64,000 bases of DNA from an uncultured bacterium (GTDB lineage: Bacteria; Bacillota; Clostridia; Lachnospirales; Lachnospiraceae): positions 57,695-121,694 of the forward strand of contig CANSLJ010000010.1 in NCBI GenBank assembly GCA_947647735.1. The letters are read 5' to 3'. The notes under the pieces are model-generated. The model was not told where the DNA came from. It did no database searches and saw only the letters and a list, made by a program, of their open reading frames with translations. Numbering within the stretch: the stretch's first letter is position 1; each line of letters begins with the position of its first letter. Positions 24,158 through 33,893 of this stretch are shown here, piece after piece. The translations under genes were made by a program, and so were the position numbers.

Positions 24158-25202
24158 CTGTTCCTTTGACGAATTTGCAGGACATGTAAAAACAAAGAAT
24201 AAGGAGGTCATCTGTTACGGTGCAGGGATGCTTCCGCTCTATGTGGAACCGCTGTTTTCCAGATACGATCTGTTGCGGCATATCCGGTTGTTTATAGATG
24301 GCGATCCGCAGAAAGAGGGAAAAATAGTTCCCTTTCATGATAGAAGCGTAAAAATCGCCCCGCCGGCGCATTTGCGGACACTGGAAGCAAAGGATCAGGT
24401 GATTTTGATCACGGCGGAATGCTATGAGGAGATATTTTGCAGTTTGGGCAGATATCTTGATCTGAATCAATGGGAGTGTTATGCGTATCCGCTTTTGAAC
24501 CTGTCTTACTTTCAGTCCGGAGCGGCGGAAAGATTGATATACGGGAGTGATATCCGTATTCCAAAGGTCATACATACCATTTGGTTTGGAGGCAATGAAA
24601 AAGAAGAACTGCATCTTCGGTGCATTGAAAGCTGGAAAAGGCACTGCCCGCATTATGAGATCGTAGAATGGAATGAGTCAAATTATGATGTTCATCAAAA
24701 CAAATATACTGCGCAGGCTTATGAAACGGGAAAATGGGCCTATGTCAGTGATTATGCCCGGTTGGATATCCTGTATCAATACGGCGGGATCTATATGGAC
24801 TCCGATGTGGAACTGCTCAAAAATCCGGACGCGCTTTTGACGACGAACGCGTTTCTGTGCTTTGGGGAATGGCCTGCGCCAAACAGCGGCGCGGGAATAG
24901 GATGCATAAAAGGCCATGCGCTCATCGGAGAAATGATGGAGACAAGAGAAAGACTGGATTTTACGCGGAAGGACGGAAAGGGTGATCCGCATACCAACAG
25001 CAATTATGAGATGCATACGCTGATGCGGCATGGGTTTCAGATGGATTTTTCTCTACAGATAAAAGAAGGACTGGCTCTGTACCCGCCGGATGTGATCGCA
25101 CCGGTCAGCCGGACGGGAAGGGATTCTTTTTTGTCGGACAGGAGCTTCGGCATACATTATTGCAATAATTCGTGGAGAGACGGCAATGGAAGAACTGGTT
25201 AG
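24144..25202 (+). CDS. GT32-like glycosyltransferase with N-terminal Rossmann module
   Basis: 352 residues. Residues about 1-120 form a Rossmann-like module (VICYGAGMLPLYVE, then LFIDGDPQKEG). The catalytic part follows with IPKVIHTIWFGG, CIESWKRHCPHYEIVEWNESNYDV and the DXD motif GGIYMDSDVEL, typical of GT32/capsular polysaccharide transferases. ATG 24144 is chosen over ATG 24129 because GGGGTGGG lies before it. It is a paralogue of the protein at 33894, sharing the same domain order and the EWNESNYDV string. It overlaps the next gene by 17 bases. Confidence 0.82.
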   Translation: MPLIDCSFDEFAGHVKTKNKEVICYGAGMLPLYVEPLFSRYDLLRHIRLFIDGDPQKEGKIVPFHDRSVKIAPPAHLRTLEAKDQVILITAECYEEIFCSLGRYLDLNQWECYAYPLLNLSYFQSGAAERLIYGSDIRIPKVIHTIWFGGNEKEELHLRCIESWKRHCPHYEIVEWNESNYDVHQNKYTAQAYETGKWAYVSDYARLDILYQYGGIYMDSDVELLKNPDALLTTNAFLCFGEWPAPNSGAGIGCIKGHALIGEMMETRERLDFTRKDGKGDPHTNSNYEMHTLMRHGFQMDFSLQIKEGLALYPPDVIAPVSRTGRDSFLSDRSFGIHYCNNSWRDGNGRTG

Positions 25203-26865
25203 TATTATTATTCCCGTATACAATACAGCAGAATATCTGACGCAATGTCTGGAATCCGTTACCTCTCAGACCTATCGGAATATAGAGATCATTCTGGTAA
25301 ACGACGGCTCTACGGATGACTCTCTGTCCATCTGTCAGGCCTATGCTTCCCGTGATCCACAGATCAAAGTGTATTCTCGGGAAAATGCAGGACAGGGCAG
25401 TGCCAGAAACTTCGGCATCAGCAAATGCAGCGGGAAATATCTTATGTTTGTCGATTCGGATGACTGGGTGGATGAGGAGATTGTGCAGAAGCTCTGCGAT
25501 GATATCAGGATATCGGGAAGCAATATAGCGGTATGCAATTATAACAAAACATACCGGGATCAGTTTGACCGTTGGTATAAGGTGGAGGAAAAAATAGCAC
25601 CGGGCTGCAGTATAGATCTGGAAATGGATAAGAGCCTGTTAAATCAGATTTCGACGTTTCCGGTTTGTAAGCTGATCAAAAAAGAAATTTTCAATCGTTA
25701 TGCGCTTCGGTTTCCGGATCATTTTTTTGAAGATGTGGCAATGATGCCCATTCTGCTTGTTCTGGCGCGGAGAATTTCATTTATTGACGATGCACTCTAT
25801 TATTACAGGATACGGTCCGGAAGCACCTCAAATTCGGATCAAAAGCTGGATGATCGTATTCGCTGCATGAGCTCCATGGTCGATTTTTTCAGGAAATACG
25901 GGGCTTACGAAGCATATGAGCAGCAATTAAAGCGGATTATCGAACAGCGGATGCAGATTAATCTCCGCATGGCGGGGCAGAATCTTCACCAGCGGTACTA
26001 CGAGTTTGAAAAAAAGCAGGCGCAGATAGCAGGAGAACTTTTTCCGGACGTGTCCGTAAGGCAGGATCGGATATGCGTGATCGGCAGCTATAACCTGATG
26101 ACGATCGCCAAGGTAGTGATGAACTATGAGGCGGATAAAAATATAGAACTGTATTTTGGGCGGGAAAGCCTGATCAGCATCATGGGAGAAAATGACAGCT
26201 TAAACCGGATTAGAATAGGACATGAGGTTCCCATGAAACAGAAATGCTTGATCAATGATTTCTCTAGAAAGCTGGTGCAGTATAACCCGGAAGAGTTTCA
26301 GAAGGTCGATTATATCTTTATTGATCTGTTGGAGGAGCGCTTTGACGTCGGCATGTACAGAGAAGAGCCATTTACTCTGAGCGATGCTTTTTATGAAGTA
26401 GAGAGGAAACTTCGGATATCCTATGACATTATCCGCGCAGAGTCTGAGGAGTGGTTTATATTGTGGGAGGAGGCATGTGCGGCGTTTCTTGAGCGGATGC
26501 TTCTTTATGTGCGGCCGGAGCAGATCGTTCTTGTGGAATCGAAGCTGACGGAGCAGTACATAGACCGGGACGGGAGATATAATTTTCCGGAGACGGAACA
26601 GATCAGGAAATGCAATGCGAGGCTACAGAAATGCTATGATGTCATGAAACGGATGATTCCCGGCTGCAGGGTAATAGAGATAGCGCAGATGGACTGTTAT
26701 GTGACAGGCGCGGATTTCCGGCACGGGTGTTATCCCTGGCATCTGGGGAATATGGCTTATGTAAAGATCGGTGAATATATAAAGGAAGTTTTGAGGGATG
26801 AAAACGGGAAAACTGAAACTGCAGCGCTGTCCTGTCTCACGGTTGGAAAAACTGAGCAAGGATAA
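25186..26865 (+). CDS. GT2 glycosyltransferase fused to a DUF6270-like domain
   Basis: 559 residues. The N-terminal GT-A domain (about 1-230) has VSIIIPVYNTAEYL, LVNDGSTDDS and the DXD-type MFVDSDDW. From about residue 295 comes a second domain, ICVIGSYNLMTIAK ... LYFGRESLISIM ... VDYIFIDLLEERFDV, which resembles DUF6270, an SGNH-like domain found in surface glycan loci. It may therefore transfer a sugar and also place or remove an acyl or similar group. In this copy GSY replaces the GSC usually seen. It overlaps both neighbours (17 and 68 bases). Confidence 0.78.
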   Translation: MEELVSIIIPVYNTAEYLTQCLESVTSQTYRNIEIILVNDGSTDDSLSICQAYASRDPQIKVYSRENAGQGSARNFGISKCSGKYLMFVDSDDWVDEEIVQKLCDDIRISGSNIAVCNYNKTYRDQFDRWYKVEEKIAPGCSIDLEMDKSLLNQISTFPVCKLIKKEIFNRYALRFPDHFFEDVAMMPILLVLARRISFIDDALYYYRIRSGSTSNSDQKLDDRIRCMSSMVDFFRKYGAYEAYEQQLKRIIEQRMQINLRMAGQNLHQRYYEFEKKQAQIAGELFPDVSVRQDRICVIGSYNLMTIAKVVMNYEADKNIELYFGRESLISIMGENDSLNRIRIGHEVPMKQKCLINDFSRKLVQYNPEEFQKVDYIFIDLLEERFDVGMYREEPFTLSDAFYEVERKLRISYDIIRAESEEWFILWEEACAAFLERMLLYVRPEQIVLVESKLTEQYIDRDGRYNFPETEQIRKCNARLQKCYDVMKRMIPGCRVIEIAQMDCYVTGADFRHGCYPWHLGNMAYVKIGEYIKEVLRDENGKTETAALSCLTVGKTEQG

Positions 26866-28321
26866 AAAGATTATCTGTTTCGGCGGCGGCAACAATCTGA
26901 CTTATGTGTTTGATGCGGTGCGGGATCTGCGTCTGGAGGAGAGAGTCAGCTATATTGCGGATAATGATTCCCGAAAATGGGGGAAGGATAGGATTCTCAA
27001 CGGGAGGAGAGTGCGGATGGAAAATCCGGAGAAGCTACGGACGGAAGATTGGGGCACCAATATCCTGCTGGTCACGATCGTCTCGTATCAGACAGCAGTC
27101 CTGCAGCTTGAGGATCTGCTGCAGGGAACAGGCGCTGTATGTCTGCTTTCTCCGTTTTACCGTTATTGGTATGACAAAATAATAGATAAAATAACGTTAA
27201 AACAGCCGATGCGGAATGTCATTGTTCTGCAGGGGGAGGGAGATACCTGTGAGAATGCGAAGGCGTTGATGCAGGCATTTCGGAAACAAAAGACTTATGC
27301 GAACTATCAGATCGCATGGCTGTACGATGGTATAGACTGCTGGCAGGGGCATGACAGACACCCTTCCGAGAAATATTTTGTGAGGGATCTGCCTTTGAAA
27401 AAGCATACGCCGAGACAAATATTTGACTATTGCAGCTATATCAACAGGGCGCGTTTTCAGATATACGAGAATAAGATGATGCCCAAGGTGCGCGGTGGAC
27501 AGACAGCCTGTTATATGAATCACGGTGTACCGCTGAAATCGACAAAAGGGATCATTGTGGTTTACAGGGATACGGATTATGTGGTGGCACCGTCCAAATT
27601 TGCGGGCGGTATCATGTGTGAACAATATAACGCTGATAAAAAGCAGATCATCATCTGCGGCGCCCCCAGAACGGACTGTTTCTTTCAGGAGGGAAACAAC
27701 AGGAAACTGGCGGATTTTTTACAGACAGGGAAGTTTAAAAAGATGATCCTGTGGGCGCCGACTTTCCGAGTACATGAAAATTACAGCAGAAGGGATTCCG
27801 GAAAAAAGTTTTGCTTTGGTATACCTTTGCTGGAGCGGGCGGATGATCGCAGGAAACTTTTGAGCGTACTGCAGAGAGAAAATATCCTGCTTGTCATCAA
27901 GCCGCATATCCATGAGGAATTGTCAGAACTGCGCCTCAGGGAGGCAGATCATATTCGCATTGTGAAACAGGATGTTTTGGACAGTCTGGGGTGCAGCGTA
28001 TATGATCTGATGAAGCTGGCGGATGCCCTGATAACAGATTATTCATCAATCGGCTTTGATTATCTGCTGCTGGAGCGGCCGATCGGTTACACAATAGATG
28101 ATATAGAGCAGTATACCGCCGGTTTTTCGGTGCCGGATCCGCTTGATTATATGCCCGGGGTAAAGATGCGGGATGTGGATGATCTGTATGGCTTTATTGA
28201 TTCTGTGGCGCATGGACATGATGACTATGCGGAAGAAAGAAAAGCGTTGAGAGATAAGATGTATACCTATCAGGACGGAAATAACAGCGAGAGATTATTA
28301 AGATGGCTTGGGCTGATCTGA
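26798..28321 (+). CDS. CDP-glycerol glycerophosphotransferase-family protein with N-terminal Rossmann module
   Basis: 507 residues. The N-terminal module (about 20-120) has KKIICFGGGNNLTYVFD and YIADNDSRKWG. The catalytic region has ICGAPRTDCFF, MILWAPTFR, LLVIKPHIHEEL and ALITDYSSIGFDYLLLERPI, the TagF/TagB signature for transfer of polyol phosphate from a CDP donor. It starts at ATG 26798, nine bases after AAGGAAG, 68 bases inside the previous gene, which is an unusually long overlap. With TagD at 30275 it implies CDP-glycerol as donor. Confidence 0.85.
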   Translation: MKTGKLKLQRCPVSRLEKLSKDKKIICFGGGNNLTYVFDAVRDLRLEERVSYIADNDSRKWGKDRILNGRRVRMENPEKLRTEDWGTNILLVTIVSYQTAVLQLEDLLQGTGAVCLLSPFYRYWYDKIIDKITLKQPMRNVIVLQGEGDTCENAKALMQAFRKQKTYANYQIAWLYDGIDCWQGHDRHPSEKYFVRDLPLKKHTPRQIFDYCSYINRARFQIYENKMMPKVRGGQTACYMNHGVPLKSTKGIIVVYRDTDYVVAPSKFAGGIMCEQYNADKKQIIICGAPRTDCFFQEGNNRKLADFLQTGKFKKMILWAPTFRVHENYSRRDSGKKFCFGIPLLERADDRRKLLSVLQRENILLVIKPHIHEELSELRLREADHIRIVKQDVLDSLGCSVYDLMKLADALITDYSSIGFDYLLLERPIGYTIDDIEQYTAGFSVPDPLDYMPGVKMRDVDDLYGFIDSVAHGHDDYAEERKALRDKMYTYQDGNNSERLLRWLGLI

Positions 28322-28451
28322 AAACTCTGGCGGATATTGTATCAATAGGATTATCACAGTAAATGATTTTTGCAAGGCAGAATCTGCGTTTTACCACTGT
28401 CAGGAATTGAAGTCTGTAAATATAAGGAAAATACGGAGAGTTGATCATAAT

Positions 28452-30272
28452 ATGTGCGGGATAAATGGCATTCTGTCAAAAGCATCGATAAAGAATCTGC
28501 GGGGGCGGGCGTTAAAAATGAATGAGACACTTCGGCATAGGGGACCGGATGCCGGAAATGTGCGTGAGATAGCAGATGGTAAAGGAATACTGGGACACAG
28601 ACGGCTGGCGGTCATCGATCTGTACACAAGGGCGGATCAGCCGATGGAACTGAAAAATGACGGATGCGTCATTACTTATAATGGAGAGATATACAATTAC
28701 CGACAGTTGAGGGACGGCCTGTCTTACCGTTTTCAGACGGAGTCGGATACAGAAGTTCTTCTTGTGGGATTATACGAAAAAGGGATTTCCTTTATCGATA
28801 AATGTAACGGGATGTTTGCGTTTGGCTTTTGGGACAACAGGAAAAAGGAACTTGTTTTATGCAGAGACCGGCTGGGAATCAAGCCGTTATATTATTACTG
28901 CGATGGAGAGATGCTCATCTTTTCTTCGGAGATAAAGGGGATTTTAAACAGCGGGCTGGTGGAGGCGAAGCTGTATTATGACGCTCTTGATGATTATTTG
29001 GGATATCGTTATGTGAGGGAGCCGTATACCCTGTTCGAAAATATATATCAGGTGGAAGCCGGAACGATCTGCCGATTTGACAGCAATTTAAGGAAAAGTG
29101 TTTATCGTTACTGGGATATTCCCTCCGTCTTTCTTCAGGGCGGTGTATACCGGGAGTGGGAGATAAAAGAACGCTTTCGGGACAGGCTTTTGGAGGCGGT
29201 AAAAAAGCGGATGTTTGCGGATGTGCCATTGGGGACATATTTAAGCGGCGGTGTTGATTCAGGTATTCTTTCCGCAATGGCAGCACAGGAATCCCATGAT
29301 CCGATCCATACCTATACGATCGGGTTTGAAAACATGAATGAATTTGCCTGTGCGCGGATGACGGCAGAAAGATGCGGGACAATTCATCATGAGATCCTGA
29401 TTGATGAAGAAGATTACCTGGGGAAAATGGAGGAGATCATCGGGTATAAGGATGCGCCGCTCGGCGTGCCGAATGAGATTTTGCTGGCGCTTATGTCCAG
29501 AAAGCTGAAAGAGAATATTACGGTCGTGCTTTCCGGAGAAGGGGCGGATGAGCTTTTGGGAGGTTATGGCAGAATTTTCAGAAGCCCGTTTGATCACTGT
29601 AACCATGGAATACAGACAGATTTTTATGACTACTTTATTGACAGATATGAATATGTGCCCAGATATATCCGGGATAAATACATAAAATGCGACGGTGAGA
29701 TAAGAAGAAAAAAAGACCGGGAGATAAGAAAGAAATTTTCAGAACGAGAAAATGAATACAATGTATTTTATTTTTTCCATAAATATCATGTAAAGGGACT
29801 GTTGCAGCGGGTGGACACGACGACAATGCTGACGGCGGTGGAAGCGCGGGTTCCGTTTCTCGACCATGAACTGGTGGAGTTTTCCTATGAGGAGATTCCT
29901 TATGAGATGAAACTGCGCTGGAAAAGCGGGGAGGACAGAAAACGGGCTAAAACACAGTGGGCAGCCGATTACAGTGAGAAACTCGATATTCCCAAAGCGG
30001 TATTGCGAGATATCGCTTATGATTATCTTCCGGCAGAAGTGGTCGAGAGAAAAAAAGTGGGATTTCCGGTGCCTCTTGCGGCATGGATGGAGAAACTGCT
30101 TGCTATAGCGGGAGAAGAACTTCGGGATGCCTGCTGGCTTAAGGACGGATGCCGTGTGGAAAGCTTGTTGAAGGAATGTCTTTTGCTGCCACAGGGAGTG
30201 CAGGTTATCTGGATGCTTATGAATATACAACTGTTTTACAGACAGTATTTTATCGGAAAGTGGGTGTATTGA
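28452..30272 (+). CDS. asnB: Asparagine synthase (glutamine-hydrolysing)
   Basis: 606 residues. The start must be ATG 28452 because the mature enzyme needs the catalytic Cys2 (MCGINGIL); the frame is open from 28407. The glutaminase domain includes LRHRGPDAG and VITYNGEIYNY. The synthetase domain has the pyrophosphate loop YLSGGVDSGILSA. Such enzymes make asparagine from aspartate, but in polysaccharide loci AsnB-like proteins often amidate sugar acids or other carboxylates. Its position between phosphotransferase and TagD genes favours a glycan role, which is inference. Confidence 0.88.
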   Translation: MCGINGILSKASIKNLRGRALKMNETLRHRGPDAGNVREIADGKGILGHRRLAVIDLYTRADQPMELKNDGCVITYNGEIYNYRQLRDGLSYRFQTESDTEVLLVGLYEKGISFIDKCNGMFAFGFWDNRKKELVLCRDRLGIKPLYYYCDGEMLIFSSEIKGILNSGLVEAKLYYDALDDYLGYRYVREPYTLFENIYQVEAGTICRFDSNLRKSVYRYWDIPSVFLQGGVYREWEIKERFRDRLLEAVKKRMFADVPLGTYLSGGVDSGILSAMAAQESHDPIHTYTIGFENMNEFACARMTAERCGTIHHEILIDEEDYLGKMEEIIGYKDAPLGVPNEILLALMSRKLKENITVVLSGEGADELLGGYGRIFRSPFDHCNHGIQTDFYDYFIDRYEYVPRYIRDKYIKCDGEIRRKKDREIRKKFSERENEYNVFYFFHKYHVKGLLQRVDTTTMLTAVEARVPFLDHELVEFSYEEIPYEMKLRWKSGEDRKRAKTQWAADYSEKLDIPKAVLRDIAYDYLPAEVVERKKVGFPVPLAAWMEKLLAIAGEELRDACWLKDGCRVESLLKECLLLPQGVQVIWMLMNIQLFYRQYFIGKWVY

Positions 30273-30274
30273 AC

Positions 30275-30691
30275 ATGACGATAGGATATACAACAGGTGT
30301 ATTTGACCTGTTTCATATCGGGCATCTGAATATGCTGAAGAATGCAAAGGGAATGTGCGACAGGCTGATCGTGGGCATTACCACGGACGAGCTGGTATCC
30401 TATAAGCATAAAAAGGCAGTGATACCGTTTGAAGAACGGATGGAGATCGTCCGGAATATCAGATATGTGGACGCTGTAGTACCGCAGGATTCTATGGATA
30501 AGTTTGAGATGTGGAAAAAGTTAAAGTTCGACATTATGTTTGTCGGCGACGACTGGTATGGAACGCAGAAATGGCAGGCTTATGATGAACAGTTTCAGGA
30601 GGTCGGGGTAAAGATTGTTTATTTTCCTTATTATAAGGGGACGTCGTCGACGCTGATTAATCGGACGCTGGTGGAGCTTAGGGAAATATAG
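30275..30691 (+). CDS. tagD: Glycerol-3-phosphate cytidylyltransferase (TagD-like)
   Basis: 138 residues, normal TagD size. GYTTGVFDLFHIGHLNML holds the HxGH nucleotidyl-transfer motif, and KGTSSTLINR matches the C-terminal RTxGISTT segment in weakened form. It makes CDP-glycerol from CTP and glycerol-3-phosphate, supplying the two phosphotransferases at 22799 and 26798. ATG 30275 starts three bases after the AsnB stop; the frame is open further upstream, but that part lies inside asnB. Confidence 0.85.
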   Translation: MTIGYTTGVFDLFHIGHLNMLKNAKGMCDRLIVGITTDELVSYKHKKAVIPFEERMEIVRNIRYVDAVVPQDSMDKFEMWKKLKFDIMFVGDDWYGTQKWQAYDEQFQEVGVKIVYFPYYKGTSSTLINRTLVELREI

Positions 30692-30838
30692 TAGATAAAT
30701 TTTGTACCTTGATAATTTCATACTTTACATTAGATTCTGCTGTGCTGTCTGAAAAGCAGTTTGAGATATTTACAGATGTTTTATATGATGATAAAATACG
30801 GGAAAGTAAAAACGGCATAAGAAGGGGGCGCGGCAGGG
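30692..30838. other. AT-rich interval before the first AAA-nuclease gene
   Basis: A frame open for about 45 codons (from about 30694) reads with a protein-like composition (LDSAVLSEKQFEIF) but has no start and no recognisable family. It may be debris, like that before the second AAA-nuclease gene. Confidence 0.3.
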
Positions 30839-32428
30839 ATGAGACGATACTTTAATACGGAAGGTTTGTGTAAGCCGGATAAGCATTATATGGTGAAACT
30901 GGATGAGCGTCTGGATAAGATCAAGCGATTGTATATCGACAGGGAAAAGTATTTTATCATCAATCGCGGCAGGCAGTATGGAAAGACCACTACCCTTCGG
31001 GCGCTGGCGGAATATCTGAAAAACGAGTATATTGTTATTTCTCTTGACTTTCAGGGAATCGGTGCGGAAGGGTTTGCAGATGCGAAAAGTTTTGTGAAGG
31101 CATTTATAAAACAATTTACGGTTGCTGCAAAAAGATGCCAGGAAGTAGACGATACATTGCTACATCCTATATTGGAAATTGTGGATGGGTATGCTGATAA
31201 AAACTTACAGGAATTATTTGAACGGTTGAGCCGAATCTGCGATGCGGTTTCAAAGCCGGTTGTTATGATGATCGATGAGGTGGACAGTGCATCCAATAAT
31301 CAGGTATTTATAGATTTCCTTGCTCAGCTTCGGATGTATTATCTGAACAGGGATAACAGGGCGGCTTTTCATTCCGTGATTCTGGCGGGCGTATATGACA
31401 TCAAGAATCTGAAATTGAAGATACGTCTTGATGAAGAGCACAAGTATAACAGCCCGTGGAATATTGCTGCAGAGTTTTCCATTGATATGGATTTTTCTAT
31501 AGATCAGATCACAGTCATGCTACAGGAATATGAAGATGATCATCAAACGGGAATGGATGTCAGTGCCATTGCGCAGAGCATATATAATTATACTTCCGGC
31601 TATCCCTATCTGGTTTCGGCAATCTGTAAGATCATGGATGAAGAACTTTCGGAGATTGGGAAATTTTGGGATCCGGCTGATGCATGGACGCAGGAGGGGG
31701 TTGCAGAGGCGGTAAAATTACTACTTAACAGGCAGCTTCCGCTTTTTCAAAGCATGAACCGGCAGCTGGCTGAATATCCGGAATTGAAGCAGATGTTAAG
31801 TGTACTTCTCTTTCAAGGAAAACGAATTTCATTTAACGTCGATCATCCGGCGATTGAGCTGGCGGCCATGTTTGGATACATTGTCAACAGGAATGGCTGT
31901 ATCCAGGTGGCAAACCGTATTTTTGAAATGCGTTTGTACAGTTTTTTTCTTTCGGAGGAAGAGCTTACCAATGCGATTTATGATGTGGCACAGGGAAATA
32001 AAAATCTTTATATTCAAAACGAACGGCTTGATATGGAACTTGTTCTGGAAAAGTTTGTACAGCATTTCAAAGATGTCTATGGGGATCATGATGAAAAGTT
32101 TCTGGAAGCTTACGGACGCAAACTGTTTTTACTGTATTTAAAACCAATCATCAATGGGACGGGGAATTATTATATAGAGGCGCAGACCAGAGACGCAAAG
32201 AGAATCGACGTGATCGTGGATTACAGGGGAGAACAATTTATCATAGAACTCAAGATCTGGCACGGGAATGAGTATAACGAAAGAGGGGAAGAACAGCTTG
32301 CAGAGTATCTCGATTATTTCCACCAAAAGAAAGGGTATCTTATCAGTTTTAATTTTAACAAAAGCAAAAGGACCGGAATCAAGACGATCAATGTGGGAGA
32401 CAAGGTGATCGTGGAGGCAGTGGTATAA
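30839..32428 (+). CDS. AAA-ATPase with C-terminal PD-(D/E)XK nuclease-like domain (copy 1)
   Basis: 529 residues. The ATP-binding loop NRGRQYGKTT (Lys49) is in the shortened form of this AAA family; Walker B is VVMMIDEVDS. The C-terminal domain has RIDVIVDYRGEQFIIELKIW, a PD-(D/E)XK core (Asp, then ExK). The family is common and multi-copy in gut anaerobes; its function is not established. It interrupts the glycan locus. Copy 2 at 44449 has the same length. The two match closely over residues 1-280 and 395-529, but diverge between. A terminator hairpin follows at 32456-32504. Confidence 0.85.
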   Translation: MRRYFNTEGLCKPDKHYMVKLDERLDKIKRLYIDREKYFIINRGRQYGKTTTLRALAEYLKNEYIVISLDFQGIGAEGFADAKSFVKAFIKQFTVAAKRCQEVDDTLLHPILEIVDGYADKNLQELFERLSRICDAVSKPVVMMIDEVDSASNNQVFIDFLAQLRMYYLNRDNRAAFHSVILAGVYDIKNLKLKIRLDEEHKYNSPWNIAAEFSIDMDFSIDQITVMLQEYEDDHQTGMDVSAIAQSIYNYTSGYPYLVSAICKIMDEELSEIGKFWDPADAWTQEGVAEAVKLLLNRQLPLFQSMNRQLAEYPELKQMLSVLLFQGKRISFNVDHPAIELAAMFGYIVNRNGCIQVANRIFEMRLYSFFLSEEELTNAIYDVAQGNKNLYIQNERLDMELVLEKFVQHFKDVYGDHDEKFLEAYGRKLFLLYLKPIINGTGNYYIEAQTRDAKRIDVIVDYRGEQFIIELKIWHGNEYNERGEEQLAEYLDYFHQKKGYLISFNFNKSKRTGIKTINVGDKVIVEAVV

Positions 32429-32455
32429 ACTAAATATAAGTGGACAGATAAAATG

Positions 32456-32504
32456 AAAATCTGATGTAAAGTATGAAATTGTCGTATTTTGCATCAGATT
32501 TTTT
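32456..32504 (+). terminator. Terminator after AAA-nuclease copy 1
   Basis: AAAATCTGATG (32456-32466) pairs with CATCAGATTTT (32492-32502), and the T-run continues to 32504. The loop is 25 bases. It ends the AAA-nuclease transcript before the next glycosyltransferase gene. Confidence 0.65.
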
Positions 32505-32522
32505 GTTGGTAAAAGAAGATTT

Positions 32523-33866
32523 ATGAGTCCAGAGGATAATGAGAAAATGAATACAGGTGAAAAGGTTTCAATCATTATACCCTGCTATAATGCGGAATGC
32601 TATATAGAACAATGCCTGGACAGCATATGCAGGCAGACATACGATAATCTGGAAATTATATGCATAGATGATGGATCAACAGATGGTACATGTAAAATCA
32701 TTGAAGCAAAAATGCGGCAGGATAACAGAATTATCCTGTTGTACCAAGATCATAGGTATGCAGGAACAGCACGTAATCAGGGGATTGAAAAAGCAACGGG
32801 AGGTTACCTCTGCTTTTTGGACAGCGATGATTTTTTTGAAGAAAACCTGATCGAGCTGCTGATGGATTCTGCGTTTGCGCATGATTCTGACATTGTCTTG
32901 TGTGATGCGTATTTTATGGATGATAAGACGAAGGAGATCACGCAGCCGCCGTGGGTACTCAATCATAAGATTCTGCAGATGTGCCCGGAAGTTTTTTCCT
33001 ATCAGACAATCCCTGATCATATTTTTGAAACGTGCTGGAGCGTACCATGGAATAAACTGTATAGGAAAAATTTTATTGAGAGGCATAAACTTCGCTTCCA
33101 GTCGATCAGAAGGCATAATGATGAATATTTTGTGAGCATTTCACTGATCTTAGCGGAAAAAATAAGTTATGTTGATCGGCGACTGGTATATTATCGAAGA
33201 AATGTGGACGGCAGCTTACAGGCATATGATAACCGGCAGGAAAAAGAATATGATTTTTTTTATGCCCTAATGGCGATTAAAGAGCATCTAGTGAAAATAA
33301 ATGTATATGATGAAGTAAAAGATGGATTTATAGATAAGTGTCTTATAGCAGGAATAAACCTGCTGAAAAAACAAAAAAGCCTGGAGGCATATGAGGGACT
33401 TTATCAATTTTTGAAGAATACTGTTTTTGATGCACTCGATATTTCGATAAATATACATACCCGTTATCCAAGATATTTAGCGGAATATGAAACTATAATG
33501 CATTGCAGTGTTGCAGAGTATCTTTTTTATAAGCTGAACGAGAAGGAATTGCATAGAACACAATTTCCGTATCACGCTGTAGGAAAATGCAGGAGAATTG
33601 CCCTATATGCTGCCGGAAGAGTCGGGAAAGAGTATTATAAGCAGTTAATTGATAATGATAGATACTATATCATAGGATGGTTTGACAATAACTACAGGAC
33701 ATTGCAGGAACGAGGATTACCGGTTGCCGATCCCATGACGATCGGGGAATATCATTTTGAAAAGATTGTTGTGGCAGTAGAAAAGGAATCTTTATACAGG
33801 GAGATACGGGAGCAATTGGTTCGTAGCGGGGTGGGGAGAGAAAAGATTATATGGAAAAAATATTGA
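32523..33866 (+). CDS. GT2 glycosyltransferase with C-terminal Rossmann module
   Basis: 447 residues. The GT-A domain (about 10-220) has VSIIIPCYNAECYIEQCLDS, CIDDGSTDGT and CFLDSDDFFEE. A helical linker leads to a Rossmann-like module at about 355-447 (RIALYAAGRVGKEYYKQL, IIGWFDNN). It transfers a sugar from a nucleotide donor; the module may bind a nucleotide cofactor or hold proteins of the locus together. Start 32523 and ATG 32547 (after AGAGGATAATGAG) are both possible. Confidence 0.82.
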   Translation: MSPEDNEKMNTGEKVSIIIPCYNAECYIEQCLDSICRQTYDNLEIICIDDGSTDGTCKIIEAKMRQDNRIILLYQDHRYAGTARNQGIEKATGGYLCFLDSDDFFEENLIELLMDSAFAHDSDIVLCDAYFMDDKTKEITQPPWVLNHKILQMCPEVFSYQTIPDHIFETCWSVPWNKLYRKNFIERHKLRFQSIRRHNDEYFVSISLILAEKISYVDRRLVYYRRNVDGSLQAYDNRQEKEYDFFYALMAIKEHLVKINVYDEVKDGFIDKCLIAGINLLKKQKSLEAYEGLYQFLKNTVFDALDISINIHTRYPRYLAEYETIMHCSVAEYLFYKLNEKELHRTQFPYHAVGKCRRIALYAAGRVGKEYYKQLIDNDRYYIIGWFDNNYRTLQERGLPVADPMTIGEYHFEKIVVAVEKESLYREIREQLVRSGVGREKIIWKKY

Positions 33867-33893
33867 TAAGAAATGAAAATTAGGTGAAAAGGA

